Shown: positions 1 through 8,226 of the stretch, piece by piece
How positions within the stretch are numbered: the first letter of the stretch is position 1
Layout: every line of letters starts with the position of its first letter
NCBI GenBank assembly: GCA_947259925.1
Contig: CAMYOG010000054.1
Location: 1 to 33,425 of the forward strand
DNA length: 33,425 bases
Origin: Thermoanaerobaculia bacterium
GTDB lineage: Bacteria; Acidobacteriota; Thermoanaerobaculia; Multivoradales; JAHEKO01
Direction: 5' to 3'
Position numbers and translations under genes: made by a program
Notes under the pieces: generated by a model
Seen by the model: only the letters and a program-made list of their open reading frames with translations
Told to the model about the DNA's origin: nothing
The model's database searches: none

Positions 1-642
1 GGTCCAGGCCGACCTCGACGAGGGCCGTCGCAGCGACGGCCTGACGAGCGAGGAGCGCGGCGAGTTGCGCCGGCTGCGCCGGGAGAACCGACAGCTTCGG
101 ATGGAGCGGGAGATCTTGAAAAAAGCCGCGGCCTGGTTTGCTCGGGAGACCGGCTCGGTGCCGGACAGTTCGAGTTCGTGAAAGCCAATCAGGCCATGTA
201 TCCGATCGCCACGATGTGCCGCGTGCTGGGCGTCTCCCCCAGCGGCTACTACGCGTGGCGGGAGCGACCGCCGTCGGCCCGAGCCCGGGCCGACGGGGAG
301 CTCGAGAAACGGATCCGAGCGATCCACGCGCACTCTCGCGAGACCTACGGCGTGCCGCGGATTCACGCGGAGCTCGGCGCTGAGGGCACGCGAGTCGGTC
401 GCAAGAGAATCGCTCGTCTGATGCGACGCGCGGGCTTGGAAGGCATCAGCCGCCGCCAGCGCTTTCGTACGACGCGCCGAGGCAAGGACGCTCGCCCGGC
501 CCCGGATCTGGTCGAGCGCGACTTTGTCGCCGACGCTCCGGATCGCCTCTGGGTCGCGGACATCACCTACGTCCCGACCTGGTCGGGCTTCCTCTTCTTG
601 GCAGTCGTCGTCGACGCCTGGAGTCGACGTGTGATCACCGGG
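1..642 (+). mobile_element. IS3-family insertion sequence remnant (OrfA tail + truncated OrfB)
   Basis: The window opens inside an IS3-type element. The end of OrfA (coiled-coil tail) is followed by OrfB in the -1 frame, the usual IS3 layout. A run of six A followed by G lies at 119-125, where IS3 elements usually shift frame. Homology to OrfB stops abruptly near 642, soon after the first catalytic Asp. The second Asp and the Glu of the DDE triad are missing, and I see no right terminal inverted repeat. The left end lies outside the window. The element is a dead remnant. Its right junction leads into the leader of the membrane glycosyltransferase gene, which suggests that a later deletion or insertion removed the 3' half. 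Confidence 0.85.
2..181 (+). pseudogene. IS3-family transposase OrfA, C-terminal part
   Basis: The reading frame beginning at base 2 has no start in the window and ends with TGA at 179-181. It encodes the typical OrfA tail: an [20 protein letters not shown] leucine-zipper-like helix followed by AAAWFARE. In IS3 elements this zipper mediates OrfA/OrfAB multimerisation. The A6G run at 119-125 lies within the ILKKA codons, so a -1 shift there would fuse OrfA to the OrfB frame, which is open from that point through 178. The GTG of OrfB at 178 also overlaps the OrfA stop (GTGA). The N-terminal helix-turn-helix lies off the window. I class it as a pseudogene because its partner OrfB is broken. Confidence 0.75.
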
Positions 643-696
643 TCGAGAAAAGACAAGCCGGGGCCAACCTGGAATGACAGGTCTCGGATCTTCTAA
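178..696 (+). pseudogene. IS3-family transposase OrfB, truncated
   Basis: 172 codons from GTG 178. The N-terminal HTH_21-like region contains the GYYAWR and YGVPRIHAEL motifs typical of IS3 OrfB. The integrase core begins with WVADITYV, with the first catalytic Asp at about residue 128, and continues to LAVVVDAWSRRVI. After about residue 155 the sequence no longer resembles the family, and the frame ends by chance at 696. Complete OrfB proteins are about 270-300 aa, so the second Asp and the Glu are lost and the protein cannot be active. In a live element the translated product would be an OrfAB fusion made by frameshifting upstream. Confidence 0.85.
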
Positions 697-722
697 GGTT
701 GGCAGACCCCGCGAGGAAGGGA

Positions 723-2360
723 ATGTCAGGCGCCGACCTAAGCGAGAAGGCCGTGAAATCGCTGCACCTCTACTCCGTCGCCGTCGCCCTACCGTTTTCG
801 CTGTTCGTCCTCCACGCTCTCTCCTTGGGCGATTGGATCATCGACGACGCCGGTATCTCGTACACCTATGCGAGGAACCTGGCAGAGGGCAATGGACTCG
901 TCGCCCAGCCTGGGGCGGAGCCCGTCGAAGGGTTCACGAATCTTCTCTGGGTACTTCTTCTGGCACTACCGATGCGGCTGGGCTTCTTCGATACCGTGAG
1001 TACACCGAAGGTTATCTCGGGTCTCATGGTTCTCGTCGGCTATGTGGCAATGGCAGCTGTGGCCCGAAGACTGGCGGATCGCTGGGTCTGGCTCTGTTTC
1101 ACAAGCCTGTCCATCACCTCGCTTTCGACCGGGTTCGTGGCGTGGACGATGTCGGGCCTTGAGAACGGGCTCTATGCGCTCCTTGTCGCGCTCCTGGTGC
1201 TCGGCGTCGTCGTGGCGACTGCACACTCCTCAACTCGCTCCGAGTCGGGCGTTGTGCTCGGCCTGGCAGTCCTCCTTCTGTTCGTGACCCGGCCGGACGG
1301 TATCCTGTATCTGCCGCTCTTCCCGGTCCTTTTGGCCCTCGCTCTTCGCGAGAACCGCCGCCGGGCGGCCCTAGCCTACACCTTGGTCGTCGCCCTGGGC
1401 TGGGGCGTTCTGACCCTCTTTCGCCTGGCCTACTTCGCTGATGTGCTGCCGAACAGCTACTACGCAAAGGGAGGACCCCTGTGGGAGCTCACGGCGTCAA
1501 CACTCGACAGTAAGGGTCCGCTCCTGGGCGGCGGCATTCTGTTGTTGGCCGGCGTGATCGTGATCGTCGCCGGCACCATTGGGCCGTATTGGCTCGCCGA
1601 GAAGACAGGAGGGTGGAAGAGCCTCCGCAGAACCTGCTTCGCTGCCCTCTGGGTCGCGCTGGCTATCTCCTGGGTAGCTTATGCGGCGTTACCGACGGAT
1701 TGGATGCCGGAGTTCAGATTCGCCACTCCCGCCTTCCTTCTCGGGCCAGTGACCATCATCGGCTCTCTAGCCGGTGTAGCCAAACGGTTTACCCGGCCCG
1801 TAGCGAGGCCCGTCTGGCTGTCAGCGACGGCGGTCGTCGCAGCAATCGGAATTGCGGTGGCAGTCGGGTTCGTACGCACCTCCTCGTTCAAGTCGTCTCC
1901 GCCCGTCCCGTTCGAGCACGCCTTGACGCTCAGCGAGAGACTGGAGAGAGTTGGCCGTCTTTCGGGGCGCACGCGAGTGTCCGTGCTTCTTCCCGACATA
2001 GGCGGCCCGCTCTGGCGCGACCAAGTGCGGGTCGTCGATCTGGCTGGCCTCACCGATCCCGTGATCGCGCGCACCCAGAAGCGCAGCAAGCCGGAGTTCT
2101 ACAACTACGTGTTCGAGGAGGTGCGCCCGGAGTTGATCTGGGTCCACGGGCAATGGGTGCAGGCAGCGGGTCTCGATGCGGACCGGCGGTTCGTCACACA
2201 CTACAGGCGGGTCTGGAGGGACCGGAAGAACAAGGCTCCGGGGGCAGCGCTGTACGCGCGGAAGGAGGCGTTCGAAGTGCCGATGACGCTTCTTCGGAGA
2301 GCCTTCGTCAAGGGTGTCGCCTTAGGTGTGACGGGCGGCAGCTACAAGGAGACTCCTTGA
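723..2360 (+). CDS. GT-C type polytopic membrane glycosyltransferase (AftB-like)
   Basis: 545 aa from ATG 723, preceded by AGGAAGG at 714-720. An in-frame TTG at 699 would add eight residues but has no better ribosome site. About nine to ten hydrophobic segments span residues 15-400, followed by a soluble C-terminal region. A double acidic motif after the first TM (IIDDAG, Asp41-Asp42) is followed by [12 protein letters not shown] and then [10 protein letters not shown]. This signature is shared with GT-C enzymes of the terminal arabinofuranosyltransferase (AftB)/polyprenyl-phosphate-sugar type, in which the acidic pair sits in the first extracytoplasmic loop and acts in catalysis. By family, it would transfer a sugar from a polyprenyl-phosphate donor to an envelope glycan or lipid. 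Donor and acceptor cannot be read from the sequence. No sugar-pathway genes accompany it. It looks like cargo of the element ending at about 5165. Confidence 0.72.
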   Translation: MSGADLSEKAVKSLHLYSVAVALPFSLFVLHALSLGDWIIDDAGISYTYARNLAEGNGLVAQPGAEPVEGFTNLLWVLLLALPMRLGFFDTVSTPKVISGLMVLVGYVAMAAVARRLADRWVWLCFTSLSITSLSTGFVAWTMSGLENGLYALLVALLVLGVVVATAHSSTRSESGVVLGLAVLLLFVTRPDGILYLPLFPVLLALALRENRRRAALAYTLVVALGWGVLTLFRLAYFADVLPNSYYAKGGPLWELTASTLDSKGPLLGGGILLLAGVIVIVAGTIGPYWLAEKTGGWKSLRRTCFAALWVALAISWVAYAALPTDWMPEFRFATPAFLLGPVTIIGSLAGVAKRFTRPVARPVWLSATAVVAAIGIAVAVGFVRTSSFKSSPPVPFEHALTLSERLERVGRLSGRTRVSVLLPDIGGPLWRDQVRVVDLAGLTDPVIARTQKRSKPEFYNYVFEEVRPELIWVHGQWVQAAGLDADRRFVTHYRRVWRDRKNKAPGAALYARKEAFEVPMTLLRRAFVKGVALGVTGGSYKETP

Positions 2361-3070
2361 GGGACAGGCTGACAACGGGGGGAGAAACACACGGAATTAG
2401 GGCCGCCGCAGGTGGATCGGCGACCCTTTAGAGACACCCTCGCGGCAGACGCCTCCGTGGGGAGTCTCGTCGGTGGGAGAGCGGTGTCCCACTTTCTGAT
2501 GGAACGGGACACGCGAGCTGGCCGAGAAGCCGTGCTTACCAGCCGCGTCCGCAGGAAGTCACCCAGGAAGACCGCGGGTTGGCCCGCAGCTTCGGCACTC
2601 AGATCCAATTCATTCCCCACCACCAGGCCTGCCAGGGCCCTTACCGCAGAGAGTGCTTGAAGCGAGGCACGCTAGCGAGCCCGAGGCAGCTAGACGACAC
2701 GGTTTGCGAGCCGCAAAAGGTGCCTTCTGCCTATTTCGGCCCGAGCGCGACCAGGGGGAACGCTCGCTCTGCCGAATGGACGTCCTTTGTGCCCTGGTAC
2801 CTGAAGGTGCTTCGCACGTGGAGGTGGGTGTAGTCTGGCAGGATCTTCAGCAGCAGCAGGCCCCCAGGCCCGTCAGTCGTGGCCACGACAGGCAGAGAGC
2901 CTTGCCCGGGAAGCCGCGCTTCTAGGACCTTCCAGCAGAGAGTGGGGCCTCTCTTGATCTATCCCCAGAGCCGGTTTAGGCTTGCCGACCCAACCCGACG
3001 GAGCACGGCTTCAAGCTGAAGATGCAGTCGGAACCCCAGGACCAACCGTCGAGTTCGGAGAGGAGAATCC
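2361..3070. other. Long region without a recognisable gene
   Basis: About 710 bp between the glycosyltransferase gene and the YwqK-like gene. Several open frames of 80-95 codons exist on both strands (for example 2412-2660 plus, 2342-2623 minus, 2653-2925 plus). They overlap one another, lack ribosome sites and show no family motif. The only clear signal is the ribosome site of the next gene at its right edge. The region may be decayed cargo of the mobile element. Confidence 0.5.
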
Positions 3071-3466
3071 ATGAAGGACATTCCCGGTATCGACGAAGAA
3101 GGCAAGCCGAAGCATGGCCCCTTCAAGACGCACTTCAAGAACGGCCTTGTCTCCTGCGAGGGCGAGTTCGATGAGGGCAAGAAGTCTGGAAAGTGGAAGT
3201 ACTTCCTCAACAACGGTCAGATGCAGTCTTCAGGCAGCTTCAAGGACGGAAAGATCGTCGGTCGGTGGAAATGGTTTTTCAAGACTGGAGAGCCGAGAGC
3301 GACGGGTGGCTTTGACGACGAAGAACAGAAGCACGGTCTTTGGAAGCGGTACCACGCCAACGGCCAGCTCTGGGACGAGGGGCGCTTCGAGCACGGCAAG
3401 AAGAAGGGAACCTGGAAGGTCTACGACGAGGCGGGGGAGCTGACCAAGACACAGAAGTTCAGGTAG
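3071..3466 (+). CDS. YwqK/MORN-like repeat protein
   Basis: 131 aa from ATG 3071, preceded by a GGAGAGGAG ribosome site. The protein is built from about five tandem MORN-variant units, each with a pattern like HGxFKxHFxNG, SGKWKYFLNNGQ, VGRWKWFFKTGE, HGLWKRYHANGQ, KGTWKVYDEAGE. These match the family often annotated as YwqK-type antitoxin or MORN_2 repeat proteins, which form beta-hairpin arrays. No signal peptide is seen and the protein is hydrophilic throughout. In Bacillus, YwqK lies next to a toxin gene, but no toxin partner is visible here, so an antitoxin role is not supported. It stands alone between two gene-poor stretches and may be cargo of the integrated element. Confidence 0.75.
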   Translation: MKDIPGIDEEGKPKHGPFKTHFKNGLVSCEGEFDEGKKSGKWKYFLNNGQMQSSGSFKDGKIVGRWKWFFKTGEPRATGGFDDEEQKHGLWKRYHANGQLWDEGRFEHGKKKGTWKVYDEAGELTKTQKFR

Positions 3467-3776
3467 GTGGCTTTCGGTCGCCTGCCGACCTAGGCAGGCA
3501 ACCCACTCGTTGTGGCTGCGACCGTCTCCACTCTGAAGAGGGAAGACGAAACCAGCGGCCGCTAGCTTGCGATCTCGCCACTATGACAAGGCGCGGGCTG
3601 CCCGCCTCACAGGGATGGGCCGAGGACTCCAAGCACCGCAATACGCTCGCCGATCATGCCGGGACCGGGTTCTCCAGCTCCAAGATCACGTGCGCTCTGA
3701 GCGCCAACAACAAGCCCCGTAAGTCGCCCATATCGGGCACGACCGGCTGGAAGCTGACCCCGGTCCTACGGCGCCT
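3467..3776. other. Gene-free stretch between YwqK-like gene and integrase
   Basis: 310 bp between two genes that point toward each other. It begins with a 7-bp-stem hairpin (3480-3499). A plus-strand open frame runs through it to 3780 but starts inside the YwqK gene in another frame and has no ribosome site or recognisable motif. Nothing else can be supported. Confidence 0.5.
3480..3499 (+). terminator. Possible terminator hairpin after YwqK-like gene
   Basis: GCCTGCC, a six-base loop, then GGCAGGC: a perfect 7-bp GC-rich stem 14 bp after the stop codon at 3466. No U-run follows, so it is at best a weak or factor-assisted terminator. Its position between convergent genes fits. Confidence 0.35.
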
Positions 3777-4949
3777 CTAGCTTGGACGGCCGTTCATGAC
3801 CGCCTGAAGTCGCGACCCCACAAGCTCGGCTGCTTGACGGACCGGATGAGCACCGAGGTGGGCATAGCGCTCGGTCGTCGCGGAGTGGCGATGCCCCAAG
3901 AGCTTCCCGATCATCGGGAGGGAGAGGCCTGCGCCGGCACCGACGCTGGCATAGGAGTGCCGGAGGTCGTGTAGTCGCAAATCGGGAAGCTCAGCTCGCT
4001 CGCGAACCCGGAACCAGGGCCGCGTCAGGGTGGAGAGCGGTCGACCCGGCTTCGCGCCCTGGATCACGTACTCACCCGTACGGTCGCGCTCCAGATCGGC
4101 GAGCACCTGGAGGGCGGGGTTGCTGAGGTAGATCGACTTGGAGCCGGTCTTGCTGTCTCGCAGCCTCAGGGTCTTCCGGTCGAAATCGACCTCATCCCAG
4201 CGCAGTTCGAGGATCTCCCCGACCCGGCAGCCGGTGAGGATCAAGAGGCGTATGGCAGCGACGACTGCGGGCGACTCGGATCGCTCGCGCTCAACCTCTG
4301 CCAGAGCCTCGGCGAGTCTCGCGAGCTCCTCCTGCGACAGATACCGCTCCCGCCGCCGCTCCTGGAACCGCGTGACGTGACGACAGGGGTTCGAGCCGTC
4401 CCGTCGCCAGCCCCAGACCTCGGCCAGGTTGAAGGCCTTCGAGAGCAACGCCAGCACTCGGTTGGCGAGGTAGGGCTTCGAAGCGAGCTCCGCATGGAGC
4501 CCTGAGACGTCGGCCCGGGTGACGTCGACGACCTTGTAGGTGCCGATCCGGGGCACGACATGGAGCCGCCAGTTCCGCTCGTCGTCGCGGGCGCTGGCGG
4601 TCTTCTTCTTGGGCCAGGCGTGCTCCTGCATGTAGCGCTCTGCCAGGTCGGCCACGGTCGGGGCCTCGCGGTAGGCCAGCCGGTCGCCACTCGGGTCAGC
4701 TCCATGTCGGATCCGGCCGAGCGTCTCGAGTGCCAGCGTGCGGGCCTCGTGTAGGGTGAGCTCGCCAAAGCGGCCCAGGGTGTGGAACCGCTGGCGTCCG
4801 TTGGCGCGGTAGGCGATGAAAAACGACTTCCGCCCCGAGGGGTAGATCCGGACCCCGAACCCCGCGATCTCGTCGTCCCAGAGGTAGTGGGCGGTGCCCT
4901 TCTTCCCGTGCCATTTGGTCCCGTCGATGACTCGCTTGGTCAGCTTCAT
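3777..4949 (-). CDS. int: P4-type tyrosine recombinase (integrase)
   Basis: 390 aa from ATG 4949, which has GGAGGG seven bases upstream; an in-frame ATG at 4976 would add nine residues without a good ribosome site. The N-terminal DUF4102 arm-binding domain covers about residues 1-90 (GFGVRIYPSGRKSF, LGRFGELTLHEAR). A SAM-like core-binding domain follows, and the catalytic domain lies at about 200-380. All catalytic positions are visible: Arg242 (TGCRVGEI), Lys267 (DSKTGSK), His327 and Arg330 (LHDLRHSY), His353 (LLGHRH) and Tyr362 (TERYAHL), so the enzyme looks intact. By family, it performs site-specific integration and excision of an island at a tRNA 3' end. It is transcribed away from the partial tRNA-Phe at 5119-5165, which is the likely att site. 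Confidence 0.95.
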   Translation of the reverse strand: MKLTKRVIDGTKWHGKKGTAHYLWDDEIAGFGVRIYPSGRKSFFIAYRANGRQRFHTLGRFGELTLHEARTLALETLGRIRHGADPSGDRLAYREAPTVADLAERYMQEHAWPKKKTASARDDERNWRLHVVPRIGTYKVVDVTRADVSGLHAELASKPYLANRVLALLSKAFNLAEVWGWRRDGSNPCRHVTRFQERRRERYLSQEELARLAEALAEVERERSESPAVVAAIRLLILTGCRVGEILELRWDEVDFDRKTLRLRDSKTGSKSIYLSNPALQVLADLERDRTGEYVIQGAKPGRPLSTLTRPWFRVRERAELPDLRLHDLRHSYASVGAGAGLSLPMIGKLLGHRHSATTERYAHLGAHPVRQAAELVGSRLQAVMNGRPS

Positions 4950-5070
4950 GCCGCCCTCCGAGCAAGCATTGAGCAAACACCCGGCATCGCAATCGAGGGT
5001 AGATTGGGGTGCTCCATGTGGCCAAGCTACAAGCGTAAGTACAGCTATGTCAACCAGTTAGAGAAATCTG

Positions 5071-5110
5071 GCGTAGACGGCGGTAGACCATCGCAGACGG
5101 TCGCAGAATC
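5071..5110. repeat. Four 10-bp-phased short direct repeats beside the integrase
   Basis: The hexamers GTAGAC (5073), GTAGAC (5083), GCAGAC (5093) and GCAGAA (5103) recur at exactly 10-bp spacing, mostly in a CG[T/C]AGACGG context. They lie between the integrase start and the partial tRNA. Ten-base phasing puts the sites on one face of the helix, as expected for cooperative binding of one protein. Integrase arm-type or excisionase sites are the obvious guess, based on position only. Confidence 0.5.
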
Positions 5111-5118
5111 CCAGGCCA

Positions 5119-5165
5119 GACTGAAAATCAGGGTGTCGGTGGTTCAAATCCGCCCCTGGGCACCA
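5119..5165 (+). other. 3' fragment of tRNA-Phe, probable att site
   Basis: The 47 bp match the 3' part of a tRNA-Phe in canonical order: anticodon loop CTGAAAA (anticodon GAA at 5123-5125), 3' anticodon strand, five-base variable region GTGTC, T arm GGTGG-TTCAAAT-CCGCC, acceptor strand CCTGGGC, discriminator A, and CCA at 5163-5165. No D arm or 5' acceptor strand (expected GCCCAGG) lies in the roughly 30 bases upstream, and the 5' anticodon strand CCAGA mismatches its partner. It is therefore a partial copy and not a working tRNA. Such copies mark one end of islands integrated into tRNA 3' ends. The orientation predicts that the element lies to the left and native chromosome starts after 5165, with the complete tRNA-Phe at the far left end outside this window. 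Confidence 0.75.
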
Positions 5166-5298
5166 TCCAGGATCTCTCAGAGCTCAGGCAGCCCGGCCCG
5201 CAAGTGGCCTGCTTCCCGCACATTCTCGGAGAGCGCCGAAGTGCGTCGGAGTGCGGTTCACCGGCCCTCACCCCAGCTTATCCATGCGTGGCCGATCT

Positions 5299-5730
5299 CT
5301 AACTCAACTGAGTTCTCTCGCGGTGCTTGGCCAACGCATACCCGATGACAACGAGGAGACCAACAAGAAGAGTTATTGTTCCGCCACAAGTACCCGGTAG
5401 ACCATTGTCTCTAGGCAGTACCACTAAGTAAGCACCAATAATCCCTAGAATCAGTGGAAGTGCTGATCCTAACAACAAGGCCGTTGCGTACTGATAGCCC
5501 TTGGATTTCGCAATAGCCCCGGCAAAGGATCCGAAGAAGCCTGCCACGCCCAGAGCGCCAATATGAGCAAAGATATAGACCACCCAGTGGTTTCTAAAGG
5601 CAAAGTAGCCGATGAAACCGATGCTCAACAGTCCTTGGAACAACAGACATAGCCTGGTCTCGTTCGGGATACGCCGTTTTGCTGTTCCTTTGTGCTCATC
5701 CGCAGTATCTGCTCTCTCCAATTCACTCAT
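5299..5730 (-). CDS. Small four-helix membrane protein, AT-rich
   Basis: 143 aa from ATG 5730, with GGAGG seven bases upstream. The start lies inside the last codons of the phosphotransferase gene, giving an 8-bp overlap (ATGAGTGA) and suggesting translational coupling. A charged N-terminus of about 25 residues precedes four hydrophobic segments, for example LCLLFQGLLSIGFIGYFAF, VVYIFAHIGALGVAGFF, ATALLLGSALPLILGIIGAY and TITLLVGLLVVIGYALA. I do not recognise a family. Base composition is odd: the block 5401-5460 is 43% GC by hand count, while flanking genes are visibly far more GC-rich. This points to recent acquisition or a membrane-protein codon bias. The overlap with the upstream gene suggests co-expression. 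Confidence 0.7.
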   Translation of the reverse strand: MSELERADTADEHKGTAKRRIPNETRLCLLFQGLLSIGFIGYFAFRNHWVVYIFAHIGALGVAGFFGSFAGAIAKSKGYQYATALLLGSALPLILGIIGAYLVVLPRDNGLPGTCGGTITLLVGLLVVIGYALAKHRERTQLS

Positions 5731-8152
5731 CTGGCTGCCTCCGTGATTGGGGAAAATGTCCTTTGGAGTCCTCGAGCAACTCCACGATCCCGCGCCCGCC
5801 ATCGACGGCGACCCGGTCTCCGGTCTGCAGGCGCATGGTGGCGTCTCCGCAGCCGACCACGGCCGGGATCCCCAGCTCGCGGGCGACGATTGCGGCGTGC
5901 GACAACGGCGCTCCGACGTCGGTGACGATCGCCGATGCCCGCGGGAACAGCAGAGTCCACTCGATGTCGGTCTGCGTGGTCACGAGAATCTCGCCTGGCA
6001 CCAGCTGATCCGCTTCTCTCGGGTCGTCCAGGCGTCGCACCACGCCTTCTACCCGGCCCGCCGAGCCCGCGGCGCCGCGTACGGCCGGTGAATCGATCTC
6101 CCCCGAGACCGGTGGCGGAGTAGAGGTGTGCGAGTCGAAGAGATCGCTACGGCGATCGGGGTCCGCCGCCCACCGGAGAGGATCGAACCCACCACGGATC
6201 ACCGACGGGTAGGGCGGCAGCGAGCGGTATCGCCGATGCGTCTCCTTGCGGGCCGCGATGTCGACCGCCGTGTCGTTCGAGCAGAGGGCTTCCAAGAGCT
6301 CGCCGATGGTGAGGAAGAAGACATCACTTCGCAGGCCGGTCAGCTCGCCCGCCCGAAGCGCAAAGTCGCGTACGATCCAGCGGTCCCGGACATACTCGGA
6401 GCGCGCCTCCTCGCGCTTGCGCGCTCGCGACCCGGCCTTCGCGATGCGACGCCGGGTGGACTTCGCCTTGCGAGGATAGCGAGCTCGGAAGCGATCCCAA
6501 GCGGCTTCGAATCTGGTCCGCCGTTGACGCAGCAGGGCGGGGACATCGACCGGCGAGTTGCGGAACATCTCAACCTGGCGGTCGACCCACTCGGAGTCCT
6601 CGGCCGGCCGAGCAATCGACAGTTCGAACTCCTGCGGTCCCCGATGGCCGAATCGTTCCAGGTACTCTTCACGGTCCATTTCGCCCTGCGCCACCCTGGC
6701 GATTCCGAGCAGTGGCGCGAGGCTCGCCAGGAGACGGGCATCGGCATCGGTCGGGTCAGAGAGAAGCGCGTCTGCGTCCGCGAGTCCGACCAGCTCGCCG
6801 AGCTTGCGACGAAGCGGGGCCGACGCTCGCGCGTGTTCCGAGACAGTGCCCAGAACCACCCAGACACCCTGAACAACGTGGGGCAGGATGTCGCGCTGCC
6901 ACAGAGAGAGCAGCTCGGCTCCGTTCGTCGCGCCCCGGATCGAGGCTCTCGCCTGCCGGCACCATGCCGGGTTGGTCACCAGGTATCGCTCCAGGGACCG
7001 GACGGCCATTCTCTGCCGGATCTCCATTCGTATCCAGCCCGGGAGGTGGCGAAGTACGGACCACTTCGAGAGGCCCAGCAGAGGAATGTCCATGCCCTCC
7101 GGAAGACGCGTGTAGCCGGTGGGCTCGAGGGTCTCGAGCAGCGCGCGAGTGTCCTTTCCCAAGGCGTGGAACACCGACGCGAAGACGCTCAAGTTGAGGT
7201 AGGGACGCCCAGCGATGTTGCCGGAGGAGTGGTATTGGGGCAGGAACCTCCAATCCCTCAGCACCAGGCGGATCACCGTCCAGGTGAGGGGCGTCATCAC
7301 ACCGGTAACCGCCTCACCGAAGTTCACCCGTGACCACAGGAAGTCACCGGCCAGGCTGTCGTTCCACTCCCCCGTGGCGGGGTGGTACGGAGTCAGGGTG
7401 GTGATCGGCCGGGACTGCAAAAGGAAGAGCTCGCCATTCGCGATCGCCCACTCGATGTCCTGTGGGTGCCCGGCTTCCTTTTCCAACAGACCGCCTAGCC
7501 GATGCAGTTGACGCGCATGACGCTTGAGCTCGTCCGGGCCTGCGTAGGCCCCTCTGGCTCGTGAGAGCCTGAAAGAGTCGCCGGTCGCCTCGCCAGCGAC
7601 CAAGCGGTCGCCGAATCCGAGCACGAAACTGCCGGTCATCTCTGTGCGGCTGCCGGTCACCGGGTCGGCCGTGAACAGGAGACCCGAGATCTGTGCCGGC
7701 ACCATCTGTTGCACTACGACAGCCATCTCGTGGGCCGACTCGATCCCCTTGGCCCGGCTGTAGGCTTGTACCCGGCTGCTCTTGCGCGACTGCCGTACGG
7801 TGAGGATGGCGTGGCGTATCGCCTCCGGCGTGCGCACGCTCAGAACGCTCTTGAATTGGCCGGCAAAGGACGCCTGTGCAGAATCCTCGGCCAGGGCGGA
7901 GGAGCGCACTGCGAACTTGTCGTGGCCTTTTTGACGCAAGCGGTCCAGCTGCTCGCGCACCCTCGCCCATCCCTGGGACGTCAGCTCATCGCCGGCAAAG
8001 GCGGCCGGTAGGATGACGAAGCCGTCCGGAACCGGATGCCCGGCCTGGAACAGCCGGGCGAGGGCAGCGCCCTTTCCCCCGGCAAGCCTCTGCCCGTCCG
8101 GCCCGAGTCGCCCCAAGGACACTACGTGCTCGGTTTCGACCGTTTTGCCCAT
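5723..8152 (-). CDS. Rifampin-phosphotransferase-like PEP/ATP phosphotransferase
   Basis: 809 aa from ATG 8152 (TGGAG eight bases upstream); the open frame extends to 8266, but the conserved part begins just after this Met. Domain order: an N-terminal PPDK/PEP-synthase ATP-grasp domain at about residues 10-310 (LAGGKGAALARL, FAVRSSALAEDS, TGLLFTADP-like GLLFTADPVTG, DIEWAI); a helical middle region at about 320-690; and a C-terminal swivelling phosphohistidine domain with VGAPLSHAAIVARELGIP, catalytic His752. This is the architecture of rifampin phosphotransferase (RPH), in which ATP's beta-phosphate is moved by the His domain to a small molecule bound by the middle domain. PEP synthase itself carries an extra C-terminal TIM-barrel, absent here, so pyruvate is not the expected acceptor. 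The real substrate is unknown. It is followed by an overlapping membrane-protein gene. Confidence 0.82.
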   Translation of the reverse strand: MGKTVETEHVVSLGRLGPDGQRLAGGKGAALARLFQAGHPVPDGFVILPAAFAGDELTSQGWARVREQLDRLRQKGHDKFAVRSSALAEDSAQASFAGQFKSVLSVRTPEAIRHAILTVRQSRKSSRVQAYSRAKGIESAHEMAVVVQQMVPAQISGLLFTADPVTGSRTEMTGSFVLGFGDRLVAGEATGDSFRLSRARGAYAGPDELKRHARQLHRLGGLLEKEAGHPQDIEWAIANGELFLLQSRPITTLTPYHPATGEWNDSLAGDFLWSRVNFGEAVTGVMTPLTWTVIRLVLRDWRFLPQYHSSGNIAGRPYLNLSVFASVFHALGKDTRALLETLEPTGYTRLPEGMDIPLLGLSKWSVLRHLPGWIRMEIRQRMAVRSLERYLVTNPAWCRQARASIRGATNGAELLSLWQRDILPHVVQGVWVVLGTVSEHARASAPLRRKLGELVGLADADALLSDPTDADARLLASLAPLLGIARVAQGEMDREEYLERFGHRGPQEFELSIARPAEDSEWVDRQVEMFRNSPVDVPALLRQRRTRFEAAWDRFRARYPRKAKSTRRRIAKAGSRARKREEARSEYVRDRWIVRDFALRAGELTGLRSDVFFLTIGELLEALCSNDTAVDIAARKETHRRYRSLPPYPSVIRGGFDPLRWAADPDRRSDLFDSHTSTPPPVSGEIDSPAVRGAAGSAGRVEGVVRRLDDPREADQLVPGEILVTTQTDIEWTLLFPRASAIVTDVGAPLSHAAIVARELGIPAVVGCGDATMRLQTGDRVAVDGGRGIVELLEDSKGHFPQSRRQPDE

Positions 8153-8226
8153 CTTCGGATCTCCAATGCCTGTGGCGTGGCCTCGAGCCGACCATGAGTC
8201 ACCAGGTGTCTGCTGCGTGTGCCATC

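Noticed and set aside
3071..3466. YwqK-like gene as antitoxin of a toxin-antitoxin pair
   Set aside because: No toxin-like ORF with a ribosome site is adjacent, so only the repeat-protein assignment is supported.
5071..5110. CRISPR array
   Set aside because: The repeat unit is only about 10 bp with no spacers and no cas genes are present. Phased protein-binding sites are more likely.
5087..5165. A complete tRNA-Phe gene
   Set aside because: The 3' half is canonical but the 5' acceptor strand and D arm are absent and the anticodon stem mismatches, so it is a fragment.
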